From the NCBI GenBank assembly GCA_011032825.1, contig JAADJZ010000008.1:682001-746000 (forward strand): a stretch of 64,000 bases of DNA, read 5' to 3'. Made by a program: the position numbers and the translations under genes. Source of the stretch: Massariosphaeria phaeospora. Lineage: Eukaryota; Ascomycota; Dothideomycetes; Pleosporales. How positions within the stretch are numbered: position 1 is the stretch's first letter; the number at the start of each line of letters is the position of its first letter. The notes below the pieces were generated by a model. That model ran no database searches and had not been told where the DNA came from. It saw only the letters and a program-made list of their open reading frames with translations. Positions 35,341 to 47,081 of the stretch are shown here, piece after piece.

Positions 35341-35585
35341 GATAGAATAGACGGCGCGAGTTAGGTCTTACAAGCACGGTCAGTGGAACTGCAGAGGCTT
35401 TATATATTAGCGCATCTGCTTGCTGGCAAATAAGATGAGGGCATCACGGGAATATCACACGCTGGGGGTTGGGTCTCGAGACTGATACAGGTAGGAGTCA
35501 TCACATTAACGTCCAACATTCTCACCCTATCCTCCGCTTTCCAACCCGTTCTCAACTTTCCATCCAGCGGTACAACGGCCTATTT

Positions 35586-35861
35586 CTACTCGCTCATACT
35601 ACTCTTAGGATACCTCGGCTCCAGCTCGATAATCCCAATCCGCTCGTTCAACATGCCCAATGTACCCTTTGAGGGAACAGGAACCCCGTCCTCCCGGATC
35701 CTCCACCCCCTCTCTTGCACTATCTCCGCGACGACATTGTGTGCGTTGTGAGCGGTGTTGCATGCGCATAGGAGACCCATTTGCGGCTTAGGTGCCACGT
35801 CGGCGATATCCCAAATGTGAGCGACTACGTGGATGGTTTTTGGGAGGGAGTGCGAAGCCAT
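35586..35861 (-). CDS. Small hypothetical protein (second of three)
   Basis: Intronless, 91 aa, not recognised. It opens with TIHVVAHIWD, then LCACNTAHNAHNVVAEIVQERGW (helical, ending in ERG), a linker with GTLGML, and the strand-like ERIGIIELEPRYP. This order resembles small ascomycete proteins that carry a short beta-alpha-beta unit with a changing-value or activity-tracking loop, but I cannot name the family. It has an ATG in frame and is flanked by about 250 bp on each side. Confidence 0.45.
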   Translation of the reverse strand: MASHSLPKTIHVVAHIWDIADVAPKPQMGLLCACNTAHNAHNVVAEIVQERGWRIREDGVPVPSKGTLGMLNERIGIIELEPRYPKSSMSE

Positions 35862-36123
35862 AAGTCAGAGTTGATGAGGGTGCGTGTTCAACGTTAGGGC
35901 TGTTATCGAAGAGAGTATTTGGGAAGAATGGATGGGAATGGAACAGAACAGGGCTGAGGGAGATATACGTGGAGTTTGGGGAAGTTTGTGATTTCTCTGG
36001 CCCTAGTACCTATGACAACCTTAGGCAAATCGCTCGTGACTGAACAAGCCGCTCTACTTCCTACGCACGTACAAACAATCACCAGGCACAATCCCCTACC
36101 CCAGTTTTTTTATCTTTTCAACG

Positions 36124-36489
36124 TCATTCCGCCCGCCACTTTACAACCGGCACCTCCTGAATCCACAACCTGATCTTCATCCGCACCTCATCCATCCGCA
36201 CCACCTTCGGCGCCAGCACGATTTCGCACCCGGCATCCACCGCCCTACTCATTGTCACCGCCGTCGTCTGGCTCTCGTTGTTCGTCCACCCTTTATGTGT
36301 GATGTTCGCCTTCTCAATGCGCATGGCCTCTTGCACGGCGAATAGGTCGAAGGACGAAATTAGGGCTTGGGGGTGGTGCTTCGTGGCAATTGTGGCGCAG
36401 TCCGGCTTGTAGAAGTTTTCGTATATTGTGCGTGCTTGGAGGAGCACGTATATGCGGGAGGGGTCGACGGGTGGTGGTGGGGTGGACAT
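36124..36489 (-). CDS. Small hypothetical protein (third of three)
   Basis: Intronless, 121 aa from the ATG at 36489 (MSTPPPPVDPSRIYVLL); the frame is open upstream to 36606 but without sequence that looks conserved. Contains IYVLLQARTIYENF, SSFDLFAVQEAMRIEKANI, CEIVLAPKVVRMDEV and ends IQEVPVVKWRAE. Not recognised. Shares the strand-helix-strand layout of the two ORFs downstream. No signal peptide or membrane segment. Confidence 0.5.
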   Translation of the reverse strand: MSTPPPPVDPSRIYVLLQARTIYENFYKPDCATIATKHHPQALISSFDLFAVQEAMRIEKANITHKGWTNNESQTTAVTMSRAVDAGCEIVLAPKVVRMDEVRMKIRLWIQEVPVVKWRAE

Positions 36490-36724
36490 TGGGGAATTAG
36501 GAACTAGGATGAGGGCGAAGGTGGGAAGAGTGTAGATATGGTGTGGGTGTAGGTGTGTGGAGAGTATCGGATTATATGCTAAAGGGGGTTTGATTGCTAT
36601 TGTCACGGTGGTTTTGCTGCTAGAATGCCTCCAAGTATAGACTGCTTGCTATACAAACATCTTTTCGACGACACAAAGAACACACAATACAAAAGTTCAC
36701 AACGACAACGGCACTTTCCCAAAT

Positions 36725-38618
36725 TCAGACTGCCAGGAATGCCGGCGGTGGCGGCGGCCTCTCGACATCCAGCGTGAAGTTCACCGAGTTCGCCCTCATC
36801 CTCGGATAAAACTCAAAAGTCAAGACCGCCGCCCCATGCGCAGCCAGCACAGCCTGTAACACCGACGATTTGACCATCACATGTGAAGCGTTGAAGTCCC
36901 AGTGGCTCTGGTACGTCTGCAATAATCGATCAGTACCACCTTCTGAAGAACTTGAGTGGAGAGTGAGGAAGATACTCACCAAACGTCCTTGCTGCAGCGG
37001 CCCGAGCCACTGCGTCCATTCGTCAATGAGGTAGGTGCTATTATACAGCCGTGCCTTCACCGTCGCTAATTTGTCAAGACCTTTGTACTCGAACGGAATT
37101 GGTAAGTCGGTCTTTACGTTCTCGGGCGTGACGATGAAGTCTGTGAATCCGGCCTGCGGTGTGTCCCATTGTATGGCGGGAAGCTGGAGTGCAGCGCCGG
37201 ACGAGAAATGCAGGGTGAGATTCGCTTTGATACCGGGTGGACCGAATTGCTGGAATAAGGTGGAGAGGTAGCGATCTTTGAAGGTGATGTTGGGGTCGTT
37301 GAGGACGTAGTCTTCGTCGAGTACTAATAGACGAGGGGCGTTGGCGACAGTCGACTCAATGGAGAACAGTGTGTTCCCGTTCCAGATGAAGGGGAGGCTT
37401 TGGTCGGCGACAGGCTCGCCGCGTTCGCCGCCTCTATGGAAAATGGTCGCAGAGCTCCATTGTTCGGACGCGGCGCCGTCTTCAGTGCTGTCAGCGAGGG
37501 TGTTTGGAACACCCTGAGATGCGTTCATCAGGATATCCAGCGCGGTGGGGTCTTCCCATGGATTCGGCGAGCCAGCAACGAAATGGATGCTCGTATCCCA
37601 AAGCATCATTGCAAACATGTTCTTGTGCCCTGTTCTAACGACATGATCGAACCATTTCCAGCGCGCGCCAGGCTCTGACGGTCGCACTTCCATGCCAAAC
37701 TCGCCTACGATGATGGGACTGCTGGAGGAGTTACCGCGGACTGCTTCGAAATCCGCCTCTAAGGCAGCCTTGTCTGCGTCGGAACCCCAGATTGTTTTAC
37801 CCCAAGCCGACGCGGTGAAGTCCCAGGGGCTATAGTAGTGGAAGGTCAACGCGTATGGGTTTGTGATGTTCTCGGGTATCTCGAGCCATTGTATCAAGTT
37901 GACTGCATTATCTCCGAGACCGCCTAAGACGACGACGCGATCCGAATTGAAGCCCCCAGCATCGTTAATAGCTTGGAGGAAGATGGCGTGCAACTTGTTG
38001 AGTTCCTCGGCGTGCTTCTTAGTATTTCCAGATGGCTCATTCAAGGGCTCGAATGCGACCATGCTAGATTTGCAGGCCAAATTTTCCCCAACCTGGTACC
38101 AGAGACGGTAGAATTGCTCTTCGTATCTCGTGTAGTTCGCGTTCGGGGATGCTAGGTCGAAGGAAGCCCACGAGTCGTGGTGAGCGTTAATAACCACGGA
38201 AAGACCATTGGAAGTTATCATGTCGACGACGTTAGAGACCCGTTGTAACCATTGATTGTCGACAGTCCAGGGGGTTTCGCCGGTCATATGATGGGTCCAG
38301 GTTACTGTGTTTGATTAGAACTGATCAAGCGCCTTGGGCATCATACATACCCGGTAGCCGAACACCGTTGAAGCCAGCATTCTTTACATGCGCAAATGTT
38401 GAATTGACCAGAGGTGGGTTTCCCCACGCGGTCTCGTCCGGAATGGCATCCATGGTGTTGCCAGCATTCCATCCTGGGTGTAAGGCTGCCGTGAAAGTTA
38501 TCGCCGGAATCGAGTCGAAGGTTCCCTCACAGACAATACGCGCAACAGCATTTTCCACAGCAAACACAAAGACAGTCGCGAACATCAAGGTGTATCGAGC
38601 AAGCAACATATGGCACAT
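36725..38618 (-). CDS. Secreted glycoside hydrolase family 5 (cellulase-type) enzyme
   Basis: Retaining beta-glycosidase acting on beta-glucan or related polysaccharide outside the cell. The model is complement(join(36725..36916, 36980..38304, 38351..38618)), 594 aa. The N-terminus (MCHMLLARYTLMFATVFVFAVENAVA) is a probable signal peptide. The (beta/alpha)8 domain shows GWNAGNTMDAIP, GFNGVRLPVTWT across the first junction, VVINAHHDSW, the acid/base glutamate in EPLNEPSGN (E179), TFHYYSPWDFT, and the nucleophile in IIVGEFGMEV (E291). About 200 C-terminal residues form a further beta-rich region with SHWDFNASHVMVKSSVL, possibly a carbohydrate-binding module. The second intron is 63 nt and stop-free in frame. 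The start is uncertain: 38609 or 38714 are alternatives; 38618 gives the best signal peptide. Exact substrate cannot be told. Confidence 0.9.
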
Positions 38619-38649
38619 CTTTCCGCATAGGCCACCTTGATTGGCGTGT

Positions 38650-38671
38650 GAGTTCGAGTTCGAGTTCGAGT
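38650..38671. repeat. Hexanucleotide (AGTTCG)n microsatellite
   Basis: Three and a half copies of AGTTCG lie in the presumed 5' leader of the GH5 gene; an in-frame upstream reading would encode an Asn/Ser run. Confidence 0.85.
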
Positions 38672-38886
38672 AACCAAGTGAAGCCAGATTGAGATAACTC
38701 CGGGAGGTATCCATTAGCCTAAGCAAGATTGGCTTCACTGTGACGGTTAATACCAAAGATCCAGGTCTAACCAACGAGTTCCACCAATCGGAAAGGACAA
38801 TGTGCGCCGGTATGCAGTGGAAATTTGTATATTACTAAAGCTGTTACTGAAAATCATGATACCATTCCAAAAGGTTCTGCGGCGCA

Positions 38887-40065
38887 TCACACCACGCGAT
38901 ACACTTGGCCTCGCGAGTCAAGGCTGTAAGCACTAACATTGTCTAACTCCGTTGGAATGGTTGTTGGTTGTGTTATTTTCGTCCTCGTGTTGTTAGATCC
39001 TGTGGTATTGGACCGAGATTCCTCGTTCTTCCTTGATATCAATGCCTTGTAGTGCGGTAGTGCACATACAATAACAGCGACAGTCGGTTCCATGTACGTC
39101 CAGAGGACTGAAAGGTTCGTGCCTACTGAGAGATCTGGAGAGAGGGAGTACGTTGTACGGACCACGTCGAATGCGACGTCAATCAGAACAAGCCCGAAGA
39201 CGAAGATGAGAGCGACCTTTTCTCGGAACCCCAGCTTGAGCAGACGCGAGGTCATTAACAGAGGTAGCACCATTACTAGAAGTTTATTGTAAGTAGTTGT
39301 GCTGGGGCATTACCAATGAAGACTTTTACTCACACATGATGCTCGATATGACATGTAATGAACACCAGATAATGACGAGCCTAGTCGGGATTACTGGATC
39401 AACCAGCTGACAAGCTTCTACAAGGAAGTCAGCAAAGAAAAGCTTAGAATAATTTCTGGAAGGGGCCGCCACAGCTTACCAAAATCAAGGTACTTAGAGG
39501 GATGCCCACACGCCCAAAAGCTCGATATCCACGTTACTAAAAAGCAGAGCGCTGTAAAAACAGCAACTATCCACCACAGCACTCGGAAGCGGGGTGAGAT
39601 AGCAAATATTTGCCAGTACAAGGCTAAGAAACTGGCCTTGGCGAAATATATGATAAGCCAAAAGAGTAGGACGACGACTGCTGACAACTTGGTCACCCAA
39701 ATTGTCTCCTCCAAGGTCGGCTGTTTGTCGCTCAGGCCCAGGTAAACAAGTTGGATGTTGTATTCAATTGGCAGGTACAGCAGAGAAACAACCATGAAGG
39801 GAAGAACTAGGATTGCTGCTGCGGCGTTGAAGTAGTCGTCTAGTAAAAAGCGTCTCAGAGCACGCCAGCGGAGGAAGAGGCGCCCGAGGGTGATCCCAAT
39901 ACTGAGTACCGCCATCAACACTCCGACAGCCTTGGAGACGTTAGTATCGGGACATGCGTTTGAGGTTTCTTGCGATACGCGGAGTCTTACCTGCATGCTG
40001 GCCAAGGATATAAGGTGCAGAGTCGGGGCGTTGGATGGATCCAGATCCCCATGTCGCCGATCCAT
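38887..40065 (-). CDS. Fungal rhodopsin-like seven-helix integral membrane protein
   Basis: Polytopic membrane protein of the large ascomycete family often annotated as 'rhodopsin domain' or 'integral membrane protein'; function mostly unknown. The model is complement(join(38887..39275, 39334..39417, 39480..39930, 39991..40065)), 332 aa. Seven hydrophobic segments can be counted: AVGVLMAVLSIGITLG, AAAILVLPFMVVSLLYL, KLSAVVVLLFWLIIYF, WWIVAVFTALCFLVTWI, a segment across WCSLHVISSIMLMVLPLLM, VALIFVFGLVLIDVAF, and the last around LWTYMEPTVAVIVCAL. The motifs RWRALRRFLLDDYF (first cytosolic loop) and WTYMEPTVAVI (last helix) are typical. A Ser/Thr/Asn-rich cytosolic tail follows. The first intron (60 nt) is stop-free in frame; the ATG at 40065 gives MDRRHGDLDPSNAP, a usual start for this family. 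It is no light receptor by default: no retinal lysine was identified. Confidence 0.88.
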
Positions 40066-43000
40066 GTTGGGCAGCTGAACCACAACGCCGGGGAAGCAAA
40101 GAGAGGGCGGGAGACGCCCGGGACTTCGTACGGGTGGGAGAATCGATGGATGGTTCGTGTAATGCAGGTGCCGGCGAGGACTCTTGGTTAATCGTCGTTG
40201 TCAGGGTGCACAGACCTGGCAGGAAATCAAGACAACCCGAGCGACACGCGACAGGCCGGTGGACGAGACGACCCCCGTGCGGTACATATAGGGCGTGCGA
40301 CAGATGGATACAGCAAGTTGTCCAAGCGTGGGACGGCCCTCGTGGCGGGAGGCGTGGCGTTGCAGGGTGGGTGGGTACCGAGCTCTTATCTCCAGAGGGG
40401 TTGGAGAAGGACCGTCCCCAAAAAAGAGATGGGAGGGTGCTTAATTGATGCCCACGGGCGGCACCGTGGTCCATGGGACTGTGTTGCGCTATCGACAGAC
40501 AAGATCCATGGGCCGTGGGGATGCAGCAGGGGGCAGAAAGGGGTAAGGCTCTGGGGATGGTGGGCATCCTGTGGCAAAACCACAGTGGTTCTCAGGAAGC
40601 TTGAAGCGCGAGGCTAATCGCATCCCTTCCCGTCTATACTCTGCGCGCTCTAGCTAGCTTCGCCCCAGCATGCTTTCATGCGGAGACGAGCCTGCTCGGT
40701 CACTCCACGAGAGATTGTGGCTGCTGTCTAGGTGTTTCTAGACTGGGGATGCGAGACGGGCGATAACTAGGGCTTCGCAAAACCCGCGCCTGAAGGGTCA
40801 AGGCTCAGGACATGGACATGGACATGAAGACAGCCTCGAACGCCTTCGTACAGTAGAGTAGGTACGCTCTTGCGATACATAGCATCTGTTGCTTCATCTA
40901 GATCGCGTCTAGCGAGCGCTATTGCTACCTAGGCCTCCCCGGACCCCATGTATCTACATGATTACCGAGGTGCGCATCTCCTAGTGCTTACAGAGTACAG
41001 CGTTTCAGACTTCACTACGGCGTACCACAGCCATCAACCAAGTGGAAATCCACCATGAACTTTAACTTTCGGCTATCGTCAGTTGGGCAGCGCACAGGCT
41101 AGACTAACAAGACGCGCATCAAGGGCCTAAAAGAGAGTCCTTACTCAATGCTCGCACTATCTCAGAAAGCGTATATCCCGATTCCCCTAGACAGATCGGA
41201 AAGTGAGCGAGCTTTATCCCGTACCGTACGAGAAAATGTGAGCTGACGGAAAAACTCAGGCGATCCACGCTACCGTCACGGCTACTGCAGCCTCTACTGA
41301 GCCGATGGAGGCTACTGCAGATTGGCAGGTCATTGTTGCGAGTCTAGAAACTTTAGACGGTTCGCTGCTGTTCACACGTATGGCAGAGCAGCTCGCTTTT
41401 CAACTTTGAACAATGCCGCTGCGAAGCATTGGAAACAACCGATGAGGTTTTGTGATATAGAGATGATGTGGTGGAGTATTTTTCTTTTAGAGGAGCCATC
41501 AACTACGACTAACATACCAGTCCTGGCTGGTGAAGTGGGGATTTCGCAACATGTACACATGTTGAGGAGATCCGACGGAAGGATCATTATGCGTGCCAGA
41601 CCAATCACCAAACTCAGAAGTGGATCGGTCTCTTACACTTTTTACCAGTGAGTCAAGCCCCTGCAGTAGGTATCCAACTGAGCTCTAGTCTCAAAACCCC
41701 CACAGCTAACGGCGTCGACCCCAGAACCTAGGCCTAAAGAATACGCGAGAATGTCACCCTCCCTCCATCTCGATTCCCTCGGTTACTCAGTGCCCAATAG
41801 CGACCGAGAGATGGGGCAGGTATAATGATGGTGTGAGATTTTTGGTGTGTGTGTGTGAAGAGATAAGAAGGAAAAAGAAGCAAGAAGAAGGTCTTATACC
41901 TAGGAGTTATCTTAATAAAGTATAGTTTTGAGAGTGCGACTCTACAAAACAAAATACCTGCTCAGCTTACGCTGAAAACAAATAAAGCTCTCTGCAGCAA
42001 GTTCGGGCTTTGCGAAGACTTTCTCTAGCATCTTCAGATGTACAGTCATCCAATAGGAACCTAGTCCCAGGCCCCAAGACGACATAGCCAATCGGAGCAA
42101 CAAGTAGCCTCCGACCAGATCGCTAAGACCTGCGAGATTTCAGCAGCTGCCGTTCAGATGGACCCAAACTTGGGTTCCGTGTCAAATAAATGGCGGAACA
42201 CGCATGCAATGTGTGGTGCGGTCGTGTCGACTTCACCTAGCTTGGAGATCACGGACTTCTTTTCTCCGCCGCTCAGTTATTCAATCCAAGCCGCCGCGCA
42301 GAGGCTGATGCGCCCCTGTGCCCTTCCAGGATATTGTACCATCACCAAACCACATGGGACGTACCCAGAACGACTATCATATGCGTGGGAAGAGGAGGAA
42401 TTTAGAGGGGTTTGGACCATCCGAGAGCGAGGACCAACTAGCCGGCGGAGCACTGAGCTGACCGAACCCATCCGGCCAACGTCAATTGCTAGGAGTAGAC
42501 GATAGTTTGAGCTTCGATGCTTCTGAATCTCCTTCACCAAAGTTAGGTGTGAAGTTTACTATAGCAGTCGACTCTGGATTTAGAACATTGTATGTGCAGA
42601 TTGCCTTTTCAAATCGCGCATTATAACACCAAGAGGACGTTCCAAGACCGCTGTACCGTAATATCGTCCGGAGGCAAAGCGGCATATAACATAACACTCC
42701 AGAGCGTTACTTGCAAGATTTCTACTTTCTGTACGAATCTTGTAACCACCTCCAGGTGTCCGGGTAAAGAGTTCAACGAAACGCAACATAACTGCGTCTT
42801 CTACAGGCTTCTGACCGCAAATATGTTCACCAAGGATCATGACGTCGAAGATATGCTAGCTTATAATCTTATGCTCCCCATTGGTTTCCGACTAACATGG
42901 CGATCTCCATGCTAGATCCCGATGAACCATTGTTGTGCTGCTTCTCTTTGGTTCGTTCCATGATTAGAGAAATTCAAAACTTGTCTATAATGGGGAAGTC

Positions 43001-46000
43001 TAGACAATGCCTCCTTGTCGTGGCCCGGGTGCCCCGACACTAGACGTTCGTCCTGATAAGAATATTTTCTGGAAGTAACAGACGAGCTGAAGTTTGAAGA
43101 GCGAGAAAGGGGTGGAGAAGAGTGGCGTGCATGACTCATCTCCATGGTGGGCTCAGCACTACAGTCATGGTACGTTCTGAGGGTTTTTCCCGATTGCTGA
43201 TATCGATGCTTGCGAAGGGACCATGTCGACTGTTACTTTCGGCTTGACTAGCTAGCTTAACGCATGGCTGCGTCTAGCAAAATACCTATATCTCCACAGT
43301 AATGAAAGATACACAGCTGTTTCAGACTGGACGCCAGGACAAGGACATTGGGTTGCGAACCCCATGCCCTAGAGAGTAAATTACTCGGCTTGGTTGCAGA
43401 GTGAGGAGAGAAGATGGGCAAGTCCAAGACACGAGGGACTTGTGCCTTCCATGTCTCTGAAATTTGCACAAGGTGTCACAGCCAGAGAGAAGGAGAAGAA
43501 GCGGGTATGCATGTCCTTGATAAGAAGAGCGGCGCAGAGCAGAGCGACCCCACCATCTCGATCGAAATGCTCTCAGGTCTCCATGGCGACGATGGCCATC
43601 TAGTTGGTGGCAACTCATACACATAGCCACATTTTATCTTATTTCCATCCCGCTCCAGGGGCTTCTGGTCGAAGAAAGCCGAGCAAGCGTCGCGGATCGT
43701 ACCATCATTACTCTTAGAGAACAGATCGGCTGTAGTGTGATGTGAAGAAGGGAGTGAAAGGATGAGATAAGGGGTTGTTTGCTGTGCTCGCTTCCTTCAC
43801 CAGCTTCCGTACCTCATCGTTCTCTTGAGTGCCGCACACATCACACGCGATTTCTCCGGGAGTCCAGAAAAACCCACTGATGTTCGTGGACATAGTTTTA
43901 GGGATGGGATCGAAGACGAAGTGAAGGCGGAGTAAAACCTAAGGATGTAGGAACATATGCTTGTATACCTCTCTGCTCTCTCTATGCGTTCTCTTCCACT
44001 AAAACCTCCTCTAGAATTCCGATCTAAAAGTCGAACGACGACACAAATTTCGAACGCTCGGCCCTAGCCTTCGCACCCGATCTCCATCGTCGTCGAGCAG
44101 CGTGTCTTCCTCCAGTATCCGAGTCCGAACAACACCATATCGCTGATCACGCGGCCTTTTAAAAGTCTGAACAGGGGACGTGCAAAGAAGATGAAAGATG
44201 GACACAACGGAGTGCGAAGACGACGGCTTTCGGACGGAGAGATGTTCCATGCATCCAGATGGATTTGAGTTTCTTGGATGCTCCGACTCGAGGCACGACA
44301 TGAAAGCTCCATGGCGAAAATACATCGTCCATGAGAAGGCTGGCCGAGTATTACCAACCGACGTCAAAACTACTCTATCATATGGAGTGTTCAGACTATC
44401 TTCTTCTAGTGTGTCGAGACTCGCCCAAGCCACATCCCACATTCGAAAACCTATTCCCATATTCGTTCTCGCCCAGGCCGCAGAAATCCCCATAGAATCA
44501 AGGGGCGATGGCACCATCGCTTCAACAACATAGGTCGATATCACACTCGTTTCCGAACGAGGTTCTCAAGATGATCTGATGGGGTACTAAATCTGGAGCG
44601 TAGGCATACTAGTTTGATTCGCTTCTTATTACTTCGGTAAAGGAAAAGTCGTGCGGTAGAGAAGACGAAAATCATACCTCCGGAGAACTTTATAACCAGA
44701 TGTATAGATTGTATACTGCGTGTCGGTGCCATGGGTAGCCAACTCGCCCGAATTCAGGAAGACCGTCAAGTTTCACATGAATTTATCGATGTAGTGTTTC
44801 GTTTGCTCCGAATCATCATCGCTGGCAGGGTTCGTTTTCACAAAGCAGACATCGATACTTCGTAGCTCGTTTTTTTAGAGTCGCGGATAGACATGACAGA
44901 GAGCACGCGCCCATTTTAGTTCTGCGCGCAGGCAGTGTGTGTAGTAGAGAGACACCGTTGATATGACGAAGGAAATACATACCCGAGAAGTAGGCCGGGG
45001 TCGTGAGTCGTATATTGCGCGCAACTCCGCCCGTACGAAGTGAAAGAAGTGAGTAAAGAGACAGCGCCTCCATTTCCGATTCAACCCGTACACTAAGAGA
45101 ACCCACTCATGCAATTGAGTGGCCCTTGTTTTCTTCCCGGCGTATCACAGGACCCTTTCGATCAGTCGGTATTCTCTCCGCTCCCACCAAGACAAACGTA
45201 ACCCCCAATCCACACAATCTCATAGTCTCTTAAGTTTTCCCACAACAGCCATGCGCCGATAGCCAAAACCAGGAGAAAGCCTCTTCATCGCTGGCCCGTA
45301 CCCAAACTGTGAGCCATGCCACGGCGGGCTACTCTTTTAGTTCTCCAAGACCATAGCTTGATTGTTTAATATCGTTCACCCCTCCTCACAAGGCCGACAT
45401 GACTTTCGTTCCTGCAGGTACCTTTCGTAGCCGCCGCATTCCAAGGACACTCATCCAAAGAAATGTTCGTGGCATTCGTTTCCAATCAACAGGCCAAACC
45501 AGTAGTTAAATCCATGACATGCCAAAGACCTCCCGGAATCTCGTCACTCCACGGACATGGATGCTTGTATTTGCAATTTCCCGAGAAGACCAGACATCGA
45601 CTTTTCCAAAGCGGAATTTTTCGTCGTCGAATCTCAGAACACTCACTGATGATTATATCTTTTCGTCCCAATAAACATCTTAAGCTCACAACAAATCCAG
45701 CATGTTCCTATGACGAACGCGGAATCTCGTCACTCGAGGCCATGAACATAGGCCTTTGCCGTTTTTCCCAGCAAATTCGCTCTTTCCAGTCGCAGAATCC
45801 CAAGGACAGTCATGCGATCTCCAGAACTGGTTTTGGTTCATGCTCTTGCTTCCTCCGATACTTGTAGGAACCACAAAGGGCCGAGTGTGTACCGAGTATA
45901 TTGTCGGCAGAACGAGGAGTCTTTATACATCCACAAACCCCGAAGTCTCCACAACATATCCGAGTATGCGGACTTCTTTTTTCTGCGCAAGCCAGACATG

Positions 46001-47081
46001 AAGACTGGCTTAGGAAGCTTTATAACCACCGGACCCCAAGACCAGCCATTCCTAGCGAACGATCTTTCTTTTGGTCCAGATGTAAAGTTTGTTCAAATGC
46101 AGGGGGTAGAGAGCGCATGCAAACCCTCGCTAAGTAGTTTGTATACGAAACCGAGTCCTAGAAGTCGAACCAACGAACAGAGCTCCATACGATCTGGTTT
46201 TGAGTTGTTTGACCGCGGGGAACAGACATGCTGCTGTTTCTGTTTTCGCTTGTTTCCATACCAGCTGAAGGTGCTCCTAGAAGGAACATATATGATTATT
46301 TAGTTCGGAGTGTTTGGTGAGGCCTTGCTACACATGCACATTTTGTTTGTGCATCTCCAAAATGCAATGAAACCCGCATCTTTTATGTTTCTTTTCCCCG
46401 AGCCAGGCGAACATAACATGTTGCCGACCACGTTTTCAGTCGCCAGCTTCCAGCGTCCCCCATGGGCACTTTCTGGCTAGACTTTTAGTCCCAGAGACAA
46501 TGTCGTTCAGTTGCGCAGCAAAGATGCGACTGTCGAAACACCCGTAAACATTTATAGACGTCGACGAAGTGCAGAGACGCGATCCATGAACCCAGGACGA
46601 AATATTTTATAGCACAGATCCCTCATTGGTATACAGGTCTTTTTATTTGTTGTTCCGAAAGACATTGATCTTGTTCTGCCAAAATTATATTGAAAAGAAG
46701 GCTCAACTGCTCGAAGAACAACGTTAGTATCTTCGACTGCTTTTTTTAGACGTTGAGGAGAGGATGGGTGTAGAGTGGAGAGGGAGAGTGTGGAAGAACT
46801 GAGGGGCTTTTATAGACGAGGAAGGAAAAAGCATGGGATTATGTGTGCTGCAATGCTGTATTGATAGTGAGGGTAAGATAGGATGGTGCGCATGATTCTG
46901 TGCTGACGACGATCACCACTAGAGGTCGATCTACCTGAGCATGAGTATTACATTTCCCTATCCATCCTCCAGCTAGATGCCTAGATTTTAGTTTGATTGC
47001 CATACCTACCTACAGTTTAGAGCCCGAGTCCCTGTAGGCATACTCAGCCCTCCTGATTCACCAAAGCCGCGAGCGGAGCAC
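40066..47081. other. Seven-kilobase gene desert
   Basis: No frame in this region shows a domain, good codon pattern or believable exon structure on either strand. Frames are short and overlap. The composition from about 41 kb onward is less GC-rich than the flanking genes. Parts of 45.4-45.9 kb carry a weak periodic repeat (separate entry). It may be old, mutated repeat DNA or non-coding transcription units. I cannot identify a transposon here. Confidence 0.55.
45430..45880. repeat. Possible diverged tandem repeat, period about 90-97 bp
   Basis: A motif like GAATCTCGTCACTC recurs near 45439, 45535, 45624, 45720 and 45794, and a second motif like TTTCCCARYAAAC near 45477, 45574, 45663 and 45763. 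Best pairs: CGGAATCTCGTCACTC at about 45534 and 45719, and CCAAGGACA(C/G)TCAT at about 45441 and 45800. The spacing is uneven and similarity is low, so this is tentative. Confidence 0.35.

Noticed and set aside
28727..40065. Possible secondary-metabolite or effector gene cluster
   Set aside because: No polyketide synthase, NRPS, terpene cyclase, P450 or transporter was found. The secreted phosphatase, BYS1 protein and GH5 enzyme look like ordinary nutrient-related genes.
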